Shown here: positions 1-6,157 of the stretch, piece by piece
Layout of the letters: each line of letters starts with the position of its first letter
How positions within the stretch are numbered: position 1 is the stretch's first letter
Assembly (NCBI GenBank): GCA_030425745.1
Contig: JAUHZW010000065.1
Coordinates: 1-9,842, forward strand
Direction: 5' to 3'
Source: Actinomycetes bacterium
GTDB lineage: Bacteria; Actinomycetota; Actinomycetes; S36-B12
Length of the DNA stretch: 9,842 bases
The notes under the pieces: model-generated
What the model saw: the letters and a program-made list of their open reading frames with translations, nothing else
Told to the model about the DNA's origin: nothing
Databases searched by the model: none
Made by a program: the position numbers and the translations under genes

Positions 1-98
1 GTCGACTTGCCGTGGTCGATGTGGGCGATGATGCAGAAGTTCCGGATCACCGAGGGATCGGTGGCTCCGGGCTGCGGGGCGGGCGCGTTGGCGGGCAC
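1..98 (-). CDS. lepA: Elongation factor 4 (LepA), N-terminal fragment
   Basis: This is the N-terminus of the ribosome-associated translational GTPase LepA/EF4, which acts on stalled or mis-translocated ribosomes; the rest lies beyond the left edge. The visible protein has a short Ala/Pro-rich leader (MPANAPAPQPGATDPS) followed by VIRNFCIIAHIDHGKST. The last part is the G1/P-loop of the EF-Tu-like GTPase class, and IRNFCIIAHIDHGKS is characteristic of LepA. I chose the GTG at 98 because GAGGAG lies just upstream and the resulting MPA... leader resembles actinobacterial LepA proteins as I recall them. An in-frame GTG at 110 would add VRSP, but it has no ribosome binding site. The gene is divergent from rpsT, with 155 bp between the two starts. 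Identity is very likely; the exact start is less sure. Confidence 0.93.
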   Translation of the reverse strand, partial: MPANAPAPQPGATDPSVIRNFCIIAHIDHGKS

Positions 99-102
99 CG
101 GG

Positions 103-108
103 CTCCTC
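103..108 (-). promoter_or_regulatory. Ribosome binding site of lepA
   Basis: The minus strand reads GAGGAG followed by CCCG and then GTG. The match to the anti-Shine-Dalgarno sequence is strong, but the 4-nt spacing is short. It decides for the GTG at 98 over the in-frame GTG at 110, because the latter overlaps this motif and has nothing similar upstream. Confidence 0.5.
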
Positions 109-157
109 ACGAGTAGCGGGTCGGGCAGCGGGTTCAAGAGCGGATCGGGGGCCGATT

Positions 158-186
158 TTGGCTCAGGAGCAGCCTACGGGTAGTCT
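158..186 (+). promoter_or_regulatory. Sigma-70-type promoter for rpsT
   Basis: A -35 element TTGGCT (158-163) and a -10 element TAGTCT (181-186) are separated by exactly 17 bp. This fits the TTGnnn-17-TAnnnT pattern of the principal actinobacterial sigma factor. The predicted transcription start is near 193, giving an untranslated leader of about 60 nt before the rpsT GTG. The lepA promoter must also lie in this region on the minus strand. A possible -10 (TAGGCT, complement of 171-176) has no convincing -35, so it is not listed. Confidence 0.6.
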
Positions 187-253
187 TGGGGGTCGCTTGA
201 CCACTGCACCACCCAGAACTTCCCAGTAGCACTCCTATCCAGAAGGTTGACCC

Positions 254-514
254 GTGGCGAACATCAAGTCGCAGAAGAAGCGCATCCTCACCAACGAGAA
301 GGCGCGCCTGCGCAACAAGTCGGTCAAGTCGGCCCTGAAGACCGCCATCCGCAAGTTCCACGAGGCCGCCGATGCCGGCAACACCGCTGAGGCCCAGGAG
401 CTCGCGCGGGAGGCCAACCGGGCCCTGGACAAGGCGAACAGCAAGGGCGTCATCCACGCCAACCAGGCCGCCAACCGCAAGTCGGCCATCGCCAAGAAGG
501 CCGCGGCCCTCTAG
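254..514 (+). CDS. rpsT: 30S ribosomal protein S20
   Basis: This is the primary 16S rRNA-binding protein S20 of the small ribosomal subunit, needed for assembly of the 30S body. The 86-residue length is typical of the family. It opens with MANIKSQKKRILTNEKARLRN, the family signature. The remainder is basic and helical, with VKSALKTAIRKF near residues 24-35 and the conserved C-terminal KGVIHANQAANRKSAIAKKA. The GTG start is preceded by AGAAGG (241-246) with a 7-nt gap, a good ribosome binding site. The gene is monocistronic, with its own promoter (158-186) and a strong terminator (531-560). Divergent placement beside lepA is common in actinobacteria. Confidence 0.98.
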   Translation: MANIKSQKKRILTNEKARLRNKSVKSALKTAIRKFHEAADAGNTAEAQELAREANRALDKANSKGVIHANQAANRKSAIAKKAAAL

Positions 515-530
515 CCACACCCGATTCTCA

Positions 531-560
531 GCAGAAGGCGCCCTTCGGGGCGCCTTCTGC
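531..560 (+). terminator. Rho-independent-type terminator of rpsT
   Basis: A perfect 13-bp inverted repeat (GCAGAAGGCGCCC at 531-543, its complement at 548-560) encloses the very stable tetraloop TTCG (CUUCGG-type closure in RNA). It begins 16 nt after the rpsT stop. Only a weak ATTT follows instead of a U-run, which is common for actinobacterial terminators. It separates rpsT from the tetR gene, so tetR is probably transcribed independently. Confidence 0.88.
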
Positions 561-618
561 ATTTCCGCGGGCGGCCCAGCGGCGCGTGAGTGGCCCACCG
601 GCGCTGAGGAGGCTGAGG

Positions 619-624
619 CATACT
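619..624 (+). promoter_or_regulatory. Possible -10 element for leaderless tetR mRNA
   Basis: CATACT ends 6 nt before the A of the tetR ATG, so transcription would start on the initiation codon. An overlapping TACTCT (621-626) fits TAnnnT but sits closer. There is no recognisable -35. The nearest purine-rich tracts (GAGGAGG at 606-612 and GAGG at 615-618) end 18 and 12 nt from the ATG, too far for a normal ribosome binding site. Leaderless mRNAs are frequent in actinobacteria. This is an inference from spacing only. Confidence 0.35.
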
Positions 625-630
625 CTCTCC

Positions 631-1212
631 ATGCCCAAGATCAGCGCGCCGACCGTGGTGGAGCACCGTGAGCAGCGCCGGGCCGCCCTCCTGGAGGCCG
701 CGGCTGCGCTGATCCTGCGTGAAGGCACCTTCACGGTTGCCGAGGTCGCCACCGAGGTCGGGCTGTCCCGATCGGCGGTCTATGAGTACTACGGGAGTGC
801 CGCCGAGCTCATTGCCGACGTCCTCGTCGATGAGCTCGCAGCGTGGAACACCGAACTCGTCGACGCCACCGCGGGTCTCACCGATCCGCAGGAGCGAATC
901 CGGGCGTGGGTGCGAGCCGTCCTGGAGTACGTGGCCGACGGCCGCCACGCCCTCGTGCGGGCCGCGGGCACCATCGAGCTCCCGGCCAACCGCCGCACCG
1001 CTGTGCAGGAGCAGCACCGCGACCTCATTCGCCCCCTCGCCGCGGCGGTCACCGACGCGCGGGTCAGCGACCCTGCGGCAGCCGCCTCCCTTGTGTGGGG
1101 CGCTGTCGATGCCTCGATCACCCGGATCGAGGCCGGGTCAGCCTCTGCCGCCCAGGAGACCGACCTGGTCCTCACCTTCATCCGCGGAGGCCTGGAGGCA
1201 CTGAGCGACTGA
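631..1212 (+). CDS. TetR/AcrR-family transcriptional regulator
   Basis: This is a predicted one-component repressor of 193 residues, the usual TetR length. The N-terminal DNA-binding domain spans about residues 11-60: REQRRAALLEAAAALILREG (first helix), then TVAEVATEVGLSRSAVYEYY (helix-turn-helix with the conserved aromatic end of the recognition helix), then GSAAELIADVL leading into helix 4. The remaining ~130 residues are helical and variable, as expected for the ligand and dimerisation domain; I cannot infer the ligand. The ATG at 631 starts just before the HTH domain. The in-frame GTG at 586 would add 15 Arg/Pro-rich residues close behind the rpsT terminator, which looks non-coding. The gene stands alone and converges on holA with 18 bp between stops. 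Its target is unknown; autoregulation is usual for the family. Confidence 0.92.
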   Translation: MPKISAPTVVEHREQRRAALLEAAAALILREGTFTVAEVATEVGLSRSAVYEYYGSAAELIADVLVDELAAWNTELVDATAGLTDPQERIRAWVRAVLEYVADGRHALVRAAGTIELPANRRTAVQEQHRDLIRPLAAAVTDARVSDPAAAASLVWGAVDASITRIEAGSASAAQETDLVLTFIRGGLEALSD

Positions 1213-1230
1213 TCGACGTGGTGTCCGTCG

Positions 1231-2223
1231 CTATGTTCGAGCGGATCCAGCGACCAGGATCTCCATCGCCAGCAGTTTCTGCTCGGCATCCAGGCTGCTG
1301 CCCTCTCCGACGCCGCCCTTCATCGCGGCGTCGGCCTCGGCCAGCGACACGGCCGCTGCTGCGAGCCGCCGCTGATCACCGGACCAGCGAGACCACTGCC
1401 GGCGGAGCACCTTGACCTTCCAGGGCGGAACACCGGCCTCGCGGGCGACATCAGCCTCCGACGCACCGGGCGGCATGCCGCCGACCCGCACCAGTGTGCG
1501 CAGGCCGCTGGCGAGCGAGGCGACCGTCGAAGGCCCCAGACTGTTCGACCCGGAGGTCAGCATGGCCTGTCGGAGCATGCGAAGGGCCTCCGCGTGCCGC
1601 CGATCCCAGACGGCGTCGGCGATCGCGAACCCCGAGACCTCGGCCACTCCGGCGAAGTACTCATGCACGGCATCGGCGTCGATGGGGTCCTGATCGATGT
1701 CGGCGCACAGTTGACTCACCGCTCCACAGAGCAGGCCGAGATCATGGCCGATCGCCTCGTACATCGCCGCGACCGCGTCGGGCGTGGCCTTGCGCTTGTT
1801 GCGGGCGAACTCCTTGGTCAGGAAGTCCGTCGTGGCGCGACCCTTCTTCAGGGTCGGGCAGTCCACCTGCTCGGCGCCGGCAGCTCGGATCGCATCGAGC
1901 AGCGCCTTGCCCTTGGTGCCGCCGGGGTGCGTGAAGACCAGGTACGTGGCGTCGGGCAGGTCGGCGAGCACCTCTCGGATCGCGACGCCCATCGCGTCGT
2001 CTGCCGCATCGACGCCCTCGATGATCACGATGCCCCCGTCACCGAAGAGGTTCGGGGCGGCAGCCTCGCGCAGCGCATGGGCGGCCGACTCGTCACCGGC
2101 AGCGATCACCGTGCGCATCGCCGCCGGATCAGCACGCCGGACCTGGGTGACCACAGAGGAGACAGCGCGGTCGACCAGAACCTGCTCAGCCCCGATGGCG
2201 AGCGTGATGGTCGGCGCACTCAT
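1231..2223 (-). CDS. holA: DNA polymerase III subunit delta
   Basis: The delta subunit of the clamp loader opens the beta sliding clamp so that it can be placed on primed DNA at the replication fork. The 330-residue length is typical. Family landmarks include the N-terminal GAEQVLVDRAV (11-21) and NLFGDGGIVIIEG (58-70, the usual LFG...vvv.E stretch). CPTLKKGRATTDFLTKEF (122-139) and GHDLGLLCGAVSQLCAD (159-175) belong to the degenerate AAA+ fold. The C-terminal helical collar includes PWKVKVLRRQWSRWSGDQ, AVSLAEADAAMKGG and a final ...EQKLLAMEILV. The delta subunit lacks an intact P-loop, and none is visible here. Its ATG overlaps the comEC stop by 4 bp (ATGA) with no ribosome binding site of its own, implying translational coupling. 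It is last in the comEA-comEC-holA unit and converges with tetR. Confidence 0.95.
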   Translation of the reverse strand: MSAPTITLAIGAEQVLVDRAVSSVVTQVRRADPAAMRTVIAAGDESAAHALREAAAPNLFGDGGIVIIEGVDAADDAMGVAIREVLADLPDATYLVFTHPGGTKGKALLDAIRAAGAEQVDCPTLKKGRATTDFLTKEFARNKRKATPDAVAAMYEAIGHDLGLLCGAVSQLCADIDQDPIDADAVHEYFAGVAEVSGFAIADAVWDRRHAEALRMLRQAMLTSGSNSLGPSTVASLASGLRTLVRVGGMPPGASEADVAREAGVPPWKVKVLRRQWSRWSGDQRRLAAAAVSLAEADAAMKGGVGEGSSLDAEQKLLAMEILVAGSART

Positions 2224-4595
2224 GATGGCCGAAGCATGCCATCTCGGACGACGACGCCGAGGCCGGTCCCCTGCACTGACCCTCGACTTCCCTCGATCAC
2301 GACGGCGACCTCACCGTCTTCGTCCGTTCGGAGCAGCCCGTCCCGGCGTGTGGCGAACCACGAGGCCGCCTCCTCATCCGGATGCCCGTAGTCGTTGTCG
2401 GCCCCGACACTGACGAGCGCTATGGGAGCTCGAACCAGGTCAGCGAAGGCTCTCAGCTGATGTCGCGACCCGTGATGGGGGACCTTGACGATGTCGATTT
2501 CCAGACCCCGGACATCGTCCAACAGGGCGCGTTGGGCCTCAGGCTCCACGTCACCGGTGAGCAGGATGGTGCGGCCACGCACCTCCGCGATCAGCACCAC
2601 GCTCGCGTTGTTCGGCAGGGAGCCGGCCCGGATCACCCGACGGGGCCACAGTGCCCGCCAGGAGACATCGCCGGCGCGACGCGCATCACCCGCGGTGACC
2701 GCCCCCAGCGTCAGACCCGCCGCGGTGACCGCCTGAACCACCAAGGCCGACTGGTCCCGGGGATCGAGGAGTGGCGATGAAAGAACCGACCCCACGGATC
2801 TCCCCCGGGTCACCCCGACCAGGCCGCCCACATGGTCGGCATGGAAGTGCGTCAGCACGATCGCCGGCACGACCGTGACCCCGGCATCAGCCAGACATCG
2901 GTCGATGGCGTCCGGGTCGACGCCCGCATCGACCACGACCGCCGCCCCGTTTCCGGCGTTCAGCAGCAGGCCGTCTCCCTGCCCGACGTCGCACATGATG
3001 ATCAGCCAGTCCGGGGGCGGCCATCCCCGCTGCGTGGGCGGCCGGATGATCAGGAGCGCCAGCAGGAGGACGGTGACCCCGGCGACACCTCGGCGGGAGA
3101 CGACGGGCAGGGAGCGCCAGGCGCGGGACCGCACGCCGACCCGGATGAGGGCCGCGCCGGCGACGAGCACGGCGACCAGCGCTGCCCCCGGCCACCCCGA
3201 GGGCCACCCCGATCCCACCGGCCAGTCGGCGAGCGGCAGTCCCGGTGCCACCTCGGCGATCCAGGCGATCCCCCTGGCCGGCCATCCCGCCAGAGTTCCC
3301 ATGAGGGAGGCACCCCACGTCCACAGGGGACCTAAACCCGCAGCGAGGAGTCCGAGCACCGTCACTGGTGCCACGAGAGGCATCGCGAGGAGGTTGGCCG
3401 GCACCGCGACCCATCCTGCGGCCCCTCCCATGGCGACCAGCAGCGGAAGCGTGGCCATCTGGGCGGCGACGGTGAGCGCCGCCGCCTGCAGGATCAGGAC
3501 AGGACAACGAGGCACGATCTGGGCCATGCGGGCCATCAGCACAGGTGCCACGAGCAGGATGCCGGCCGTGGCGGCGCAGGAGAGGGCGAAACCCCACGAC
3601 AGGGCGAGCCACGGCATGACGAGCAGCAGTCCGACGACAGCCGCTCCGAGGATCGAGGGTCCGCTGCGACGGCCGCCGGCGATGACACCGAGAAGGGCGA
3701 TCACCCCCATGACCGAGGCGCGCAGCACGCTGGGCTCCGGGCCCACCAGGTAGGCGTAGTACGCCACGGCGAGGGCCCCGGCGAACACCCGAGCCGTCAG
3801 CGACGCCCCGGCGATCACCATCAGCGCGATCACGGCTCCCACGACGATGGCGACATTGCCGCCGCTCACGGCCATCAGATGCGCCAGGCCGCTCGCGCGC
3901 ATGTCCTCGGTCAGACTCTCGGGCTGACCGCTGTCATCGCCCAGGGTGAGCCCCCGGACGATCGATGCCGCAGGTGGGGGCACTCCGCTCAGCGAGGCGG
4001 TGAGCCCGTCACGCATCGCGGTGGCGATGGCGGGCAGGGCGGCGGGCCCGTCACGCAGGGTCCAGGGTGATGCGCCGGCTCGGATCTCCGCGGCCAGACC
4101 GCGCGCAGCCGGCACCCCAGACAGCCGGCCGGTGACCTCGATGGTCGAGCCGCGGGCCGGGACCACCGCATCCTCCGGGAGCCTGAGCAGGATCGGCAGG
4201 CGGACGGCCAGCGTCTCCCCTCTCGCCGTCAGCGTCGTGGTGGTCGCCCGCACCGACTGGTCGGCGACCGCCCACCACGCCCCCGAGCTCGCGGCCGACC
4301 GCATGCGCACCTCTCCCGTCACCTGGATCTGGGCCGTCACCGTCGCTCGATCCCCGACCCACTCCGCGACCGGACCGGGCGTGAGCCGCCAGGGCAGCAG
4401 GATCGCGGCCAGGACGCCGAGTACCGCGAAGACCGTTCCGACGGCAACGGCAGGGCGAGCTCTGCTCGTGACGGTCGCCGCCGCGACGATGCCGACGAGG
4501 ATCACGACGCCGCCCACGAGGGACCCCCAGGCGAGGGTCAGCGCGATCCCGAGCCACGCTCCCACCGCGGGAACGAGGAGCCGGGCGTCGATCAC
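2220..4595 (-). CDS. comEC: ComEC/Rec2-family DNA uptake channel protein
   Basis: This 791-residue membrane protein is predicted to carry single-stranded DNA across the cytoplasmic membrane. Order of parts: two or three N-terminal membrane segments (about 7-68), a soluble OB-like region (about 80-180), and a polytopic Competence domain (about 205-520). That domain carries the signature HLMAVSGGN (239-247) and many hydrophobic helices. The C-terminal metallo-beta-lactamase-like domain (about 530-790) keeps DVGQGD (536-541), LTHFHADHVGG (581-591, metal-binding HxHxDH), NNASVVL (662-668), LLTGD (678-682), KVPHHGS (704-710) and NDYGHP (734-739). All the catalytic-type residues therefore appear intact, consistent with a nuclease that degrades one strand. 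The GTG start overlaps the comEA stop (GTGA), and the stop overlaps the holA start. Natural transformation is proven in few actinobacteria, so a DNA uptake role is inferred from family and neighbours. Confidence 0.95.
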   Translation of the reverse strand: MIDARLLVPAVGAWLGIALTLAWGSLVGGVVILVGIVAAATVTSRARPAVAVGTVFAVLGVLAAILLPWRLTPGPVAEWVGDRATVTAQIQVTGEVRMRSAASSGAWWAVADQSVRATTTTLTARGETLAVRLPILLRLPEDAVVPARGSTIEVTGRLSGVPAARGLAAEIRAGASPWTLRDGPAALPAIATAMRDGLTASLSGVPPPAASIVRGLTLGDDSGQPESLTEDMRASGLAHLMAVSGGNVAIVVGAVIALMVIAGASLTARVFAGALAVAYYAYLVGPEPSVLRASVMGVIALLGVIAGGRRSGPSILGAAVVGLLLVMPWLALSWGFALSCAATAGILLVAPVLMARMAQIVPRCPVLILQAAALTVAAQMATLPLLVAMGGAAGWVAVPANLLAMPLVAPVTVLGLLAAGLGPLWTWGASLMGTLAGWPARGIAWIAEVAPGLPLADWPVGSGWPSGWPGAALVAVLVAGAALIRVGVRSRAWRSLPVVSRRGVAGVTVLLLALLIIRPPTQRGWPPPDWLIIMCDVGQGDGLLLNAGNGAAVVVDAGVDPDAIDRCLADAGVTVVPAIVLTHFHADHVGGLVGVTRGRSVGSVLSSPLLDPRDQSALVVQAVTAAGLTLGAVTAGDARRAGDVSWRALWPRRVIRAGSLPNNASVVLIAEVRGRTILLTGDVEPEAQRALLDDVRGLEIDIVKVPHHGSRHQLRAFADLVRAPIALVSVGADNDYGHPDEEAASWFATRRDGLLRTDEDGEVAVVIEGSRGSVQGTGLGVVVRDGMLRPS

Positions 4596-5425
4596 ACCCG
4601 GACCCGCGAACGCAGGTCCGCGAGCATCGCCTCGCCGATGCCGGACACCTCGGTGAGTTCATCGACCGACCGGAACCGCCCATGCACCGATCTCCATTCG
4701 ACGATCCGGCCGGCGATCACCGGCCCCACTCCGGGCAGGGCATCCAACTGCTCGACGGTGGCCGTGTTGAGATCCACGGGCCCGGCCTCGTTCGTCACCG
4801 CGCCGACCCCCGCGGGCGCCGCTGCCGAGGTTCGCGGGTCAGCCCCGACGTAGATCTGTTCGCCGTCGAGGACCATGCGTGCGAGGTTGACCGACTCCGC
4901 CGCTCGAGGCCGGGTGACACCGCCGGCGGCCTCAACAGCATCGGCGACCCGCGACCCGCCGGGCAGTCGCACCAGACCCGGCCGAGCCACCTGCCCGGCC
5001 ACGTGGACGATGACGTCTTCGACCGGAGCAGCGGTCTGAGGTGGCCCGGCTGCCGGGGCCGGGTCGAGCGATGCCGCGGCGCTGGGTGCGGGGGTATCGG
5101 GCGCGGGGGTATCGGGGCCGACGGGCAGAGTGCCGCTGATCGGATCGCCGACGGCCACGATCTCCGGGACGGGTGCCACCTCTCGAGGCTGCGCCATCCA
5201 GGTCAGGTAGGCCGCCACGGCCACAACGGGAACGATGAGGACCACCAGACCACGGACCGCCGACGCGGTCCACGGCCCCGTGCGCACCGACCGAAGGACG
5301 GCTGCCGGGGCAGCGTCGTCCGTGGCCTGCGCCCCGTCGTTCGCGGGTGACGGCCCCTCGCTGCCCGTTCGCAGTCCGCGGAGGCGGCTCTCCGCCGCGT
5401 CCCGTGCTCTCTCTCGCCAGGTCAT
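4592..5425 (-). CDS. comEA: ComEA-like membrane-anchored DNA-binding protein
   Basis: This is the predicted extracytoplasmic double-stranded DNA receptor that feeds ComEC. The 277-residue chain has a charged cytoplasmic N-terminus and a single membrane anchor (about 57-75, VRGLVVLIVPVVAVAAYLTW). A Pro/Ala-rich linker (about 80-133) includes a duplicated TPAPD. An SLBB/soluble-ligand-binding domain (about 136-194: VIVHVAGQVARPGLVRLP...DAVEAAGGV) follows. A C-terminal tandem helix-hairpin-helix domain (about 216-277) has DLNTATVEQLDALPGVGPVIAGRIVEWR and FRSVDELTEVSGIGEAMLADL. The HhH glycine turns GVG and GIG are the DNA backbone-binding elements. No Shine-Dalgarno precedes the ATG at 5425; a TAGCGT lies 6 nt before it, which would suit a leaderless transcript. 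It is the first gene of the comEA-comEC-holA unit. Confidence 0.95.
   Translation of the reverse strand: MTWRERARDAAESRLRGLRTGSEGPSPANDGAQATDDAAPAAVLRSVRTGPWTASAVRGLVVLIVPVVAVAAYLTWMAQPREVAPVPEIVAVGDPISGTLPVGPDTPAPDTPAPSAAASLDPAPAAGPPQTAAPVEDVIVHVAGQVARPGLVRLPGGSRVADAVEAAGGVTRPRAAESVNLARMVLDGEQIYVGADPRTSAAAPAGVGAVTNEAGPVDLNTATVEQLDALPGVGPVIAGRIVEWRSVHGRFRSVDELTEVSGIGEAMLADLRSRVRV
5088..5117 (-). repeat. 15-bp tandem duplication in the comEA linker
   Basis: Two adjacent 15-bp units (5088-5102 and 5103-5117) match at 14 of 15 bases, with core GCGGGGGTATCGGG on the plus strand. In frame they encode two copies of the pentapeptide DTPAP/TPAPD in the Pro-rich linker between the membrane anchor and the SLBB domain. 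The unit length is a multiple of three, so copy number can change without breaking the gene. Confidence 0.8.
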
Positions 5426-5431
5426 GCCGCG

Positions 5432-5437
5432 ACGCTA
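5432..5437 (-). promoter_or_regulatory. Possible -10 element for leaderless comEA mRNA
   Basis: On the minus strand TAGCGT (fits TAnnnT) is followed by 6 nt and then the comEA ATG, so transcription would begin on the start codon. No good -35 is present at 16-18 bp. The absence of a Shine-Dalgarno before this ATG makes a leaderless message plausible. Inference from spacing only. Confidence 0.3.
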
Positions 5438-5448
5438 GGAGCCGTCTG

Positions 5449-5532
5449 CCGACCTGAGTCGGGCGTCACCCAGTCTGTGGACGGATGACCAGGATCAGCC
5501 CGGGTGTGGACGGAGCAGCGCCATCCGACTCA
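5449..5532. repeat. Repeat cluster upstream of comEA, with DnaA-box-like sites
   Basis: The 119-bp gap between comEA and plsY (5426-5544) holds two identical 10-mers, TGTGGACGGA on the plus strand at 5476-5485 and 5505-5514, 29 bp apart. Their complement contains CCGTCCACA, which fits the relaxed actinobacterial DnaA box pattern (Y)(Y)(V)TCCACA. They lie inside an 8-bp inverted repeat, TGAGTCGG (5455-5462) and CCGACTCA (5525-5532). The left arm also forms a local palindrome, CCGAC-CTGA-GTCGG (5449-5462), some 25-35 nt before the comEA ATG. I see no convincing terminator with a U-run for the upstream operon. The repeats are directly visible; the regulatory role is inference. Confidence 0.5.
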
Positions 5533-5544
5533 AGCGAATGGACG

Positions 5545-6150
5545 TCAGCCGCCGCGCAGCGCCCTTCGGATGTTGCCTGCATGGCGGCTCAGCACGAGCA
5601 CCCCGAGGACGATGGCAAACCACATGTCCGCGGTGTCGGTCCAGCCCGTCGCCCACCCGATGACGCCGGCGGCGATGAGCGCCAGGGCGCCCACCACCGC
5701 GCCGATGCCCACCCGGTGCCAGATGGCGACCCCGATCCCGAACGCGGCGAGGACCGGGATGGCGAGCAGCGGCTGGACGCCCAGGATCGCCCCCAGGGTC
5801 GTCGCCACACCCTTGCCGCCGCGCCCGCGCAGGTAAGGGGACGTGATGTGTCCGACGACTGCGGCAAGGCCGGCGATCTGACCTGCGGTCTGACCGACGA
5901 GGATCCCGAATGCCGCAGCGGGGATGAAGCCCTTGAGGATGTCGAGAAACCCGACCAGGACCGCCCATCGGGGTCCGAGCGCACGTGCCACGTTGGTCGC
6001 TCCGGGATTGCCGGATCCCACGGACTGCAGGTCCACACCGAAGGCCCGCGACACCAGCGCCGCGGGGTTGATCGCACCGAGCAGGTAACCGACCACGACA
6101 GCCAGCAGCCACCAGACGACCGACGGGATGGCAGTGAGATCGATGGTCAC
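5545..6150 (-). CDS. plsY: Acyl-phosphate:glycerol-3-phosphate acyltransferase PlsY
   Basis: This integral membrane enzyme transfers an acyl group from acyl-phosphate to sn-glycerol 3-phosphate, giving lysophosphatidic acid, the first acylation step of phospholipid synthesis. The 201-residue length fits the family. Motif 1 is GSGNPGATN (45-53). GH (100-101) plus GRGGKGVAT (109-117) form the glycine-rich motif 2. A C-terminal RHAGNIRRAL (189-198) corresponds to motif 3. Several membrane segments lie between, starting with VVWWLLAVVVGYLLGA (11-26). I chose the GTG at 6150 because homology begins there. The frame stays open upstream to 6435, but that stretch lies antiparallel-free inside degV in another frame and looks non-coding. 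The start is 7 bp after the degV stop with no clear ribosome binding site, so coupled translation is likely. It is probably the last gene of leuS-ycaQ-degV-plsY. Confidence 0.96.
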   Translation of the reverse strand: MTIDLTAIPSVVWWLLAVVVGYLLGAINPAALVSRAFGVDLQSVGSGNPGATNVARALGPRWAVLVGFLDILKGFIPAAAFGILVGQTAGQIAGLAAVVGHITSPYLRGRGGKGVATTLGAILGVQPLLAIPVLAAFGIGVAIWHRVGIGAVVGALALIAAGVIGWATGWTDTADMWFAIVLGVLVLSRHAGNIRRALRGG

Positions 6151-6157
6151 GACGCGC

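Noticed and set aside
144..159. Small hairpin ATCGG-GGG-CCGAT followed by TTTT, resembling a plus-strand terminator
   Set aside because: The 5-bp stem is short, no plus-strand gene lies upstream, and the T-run overlaps the -35 region of the rpsT promoter. Probably chance.
586..630. Longer tetR start at the GTG at 586
   Set aside because: It adds 15 residues (MSGPPALRRLRHTLS) not typical of TetR proteins, with no ribosome binding site; the ATG at 631 places the HTH domain at the usual distance.
511..1017. Minus-strand open frame covering tetR and the rpsT terminator
   Set aside because: It runs through the terminator hairpin and is antisense to a well-supported TetR gene; its translation has no recognisable domain.
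1204..1232. Bidirectional terminator between the converging tetR and holA
   Set aside because: Only weak, mutually exclusive stems are present (CGACG/CGTCG at 1214-1230, AGCGAC/GTCGCT at 1204-1232), with no T-run on either strand.
2887..3612. Long open frames on both strands inside comEC
   Set aside because: High-GC third positions keep alternative frames open. The translations are Arg/Pro/Gly-rich without motifs, while the comEC frame carries all expected signatures.
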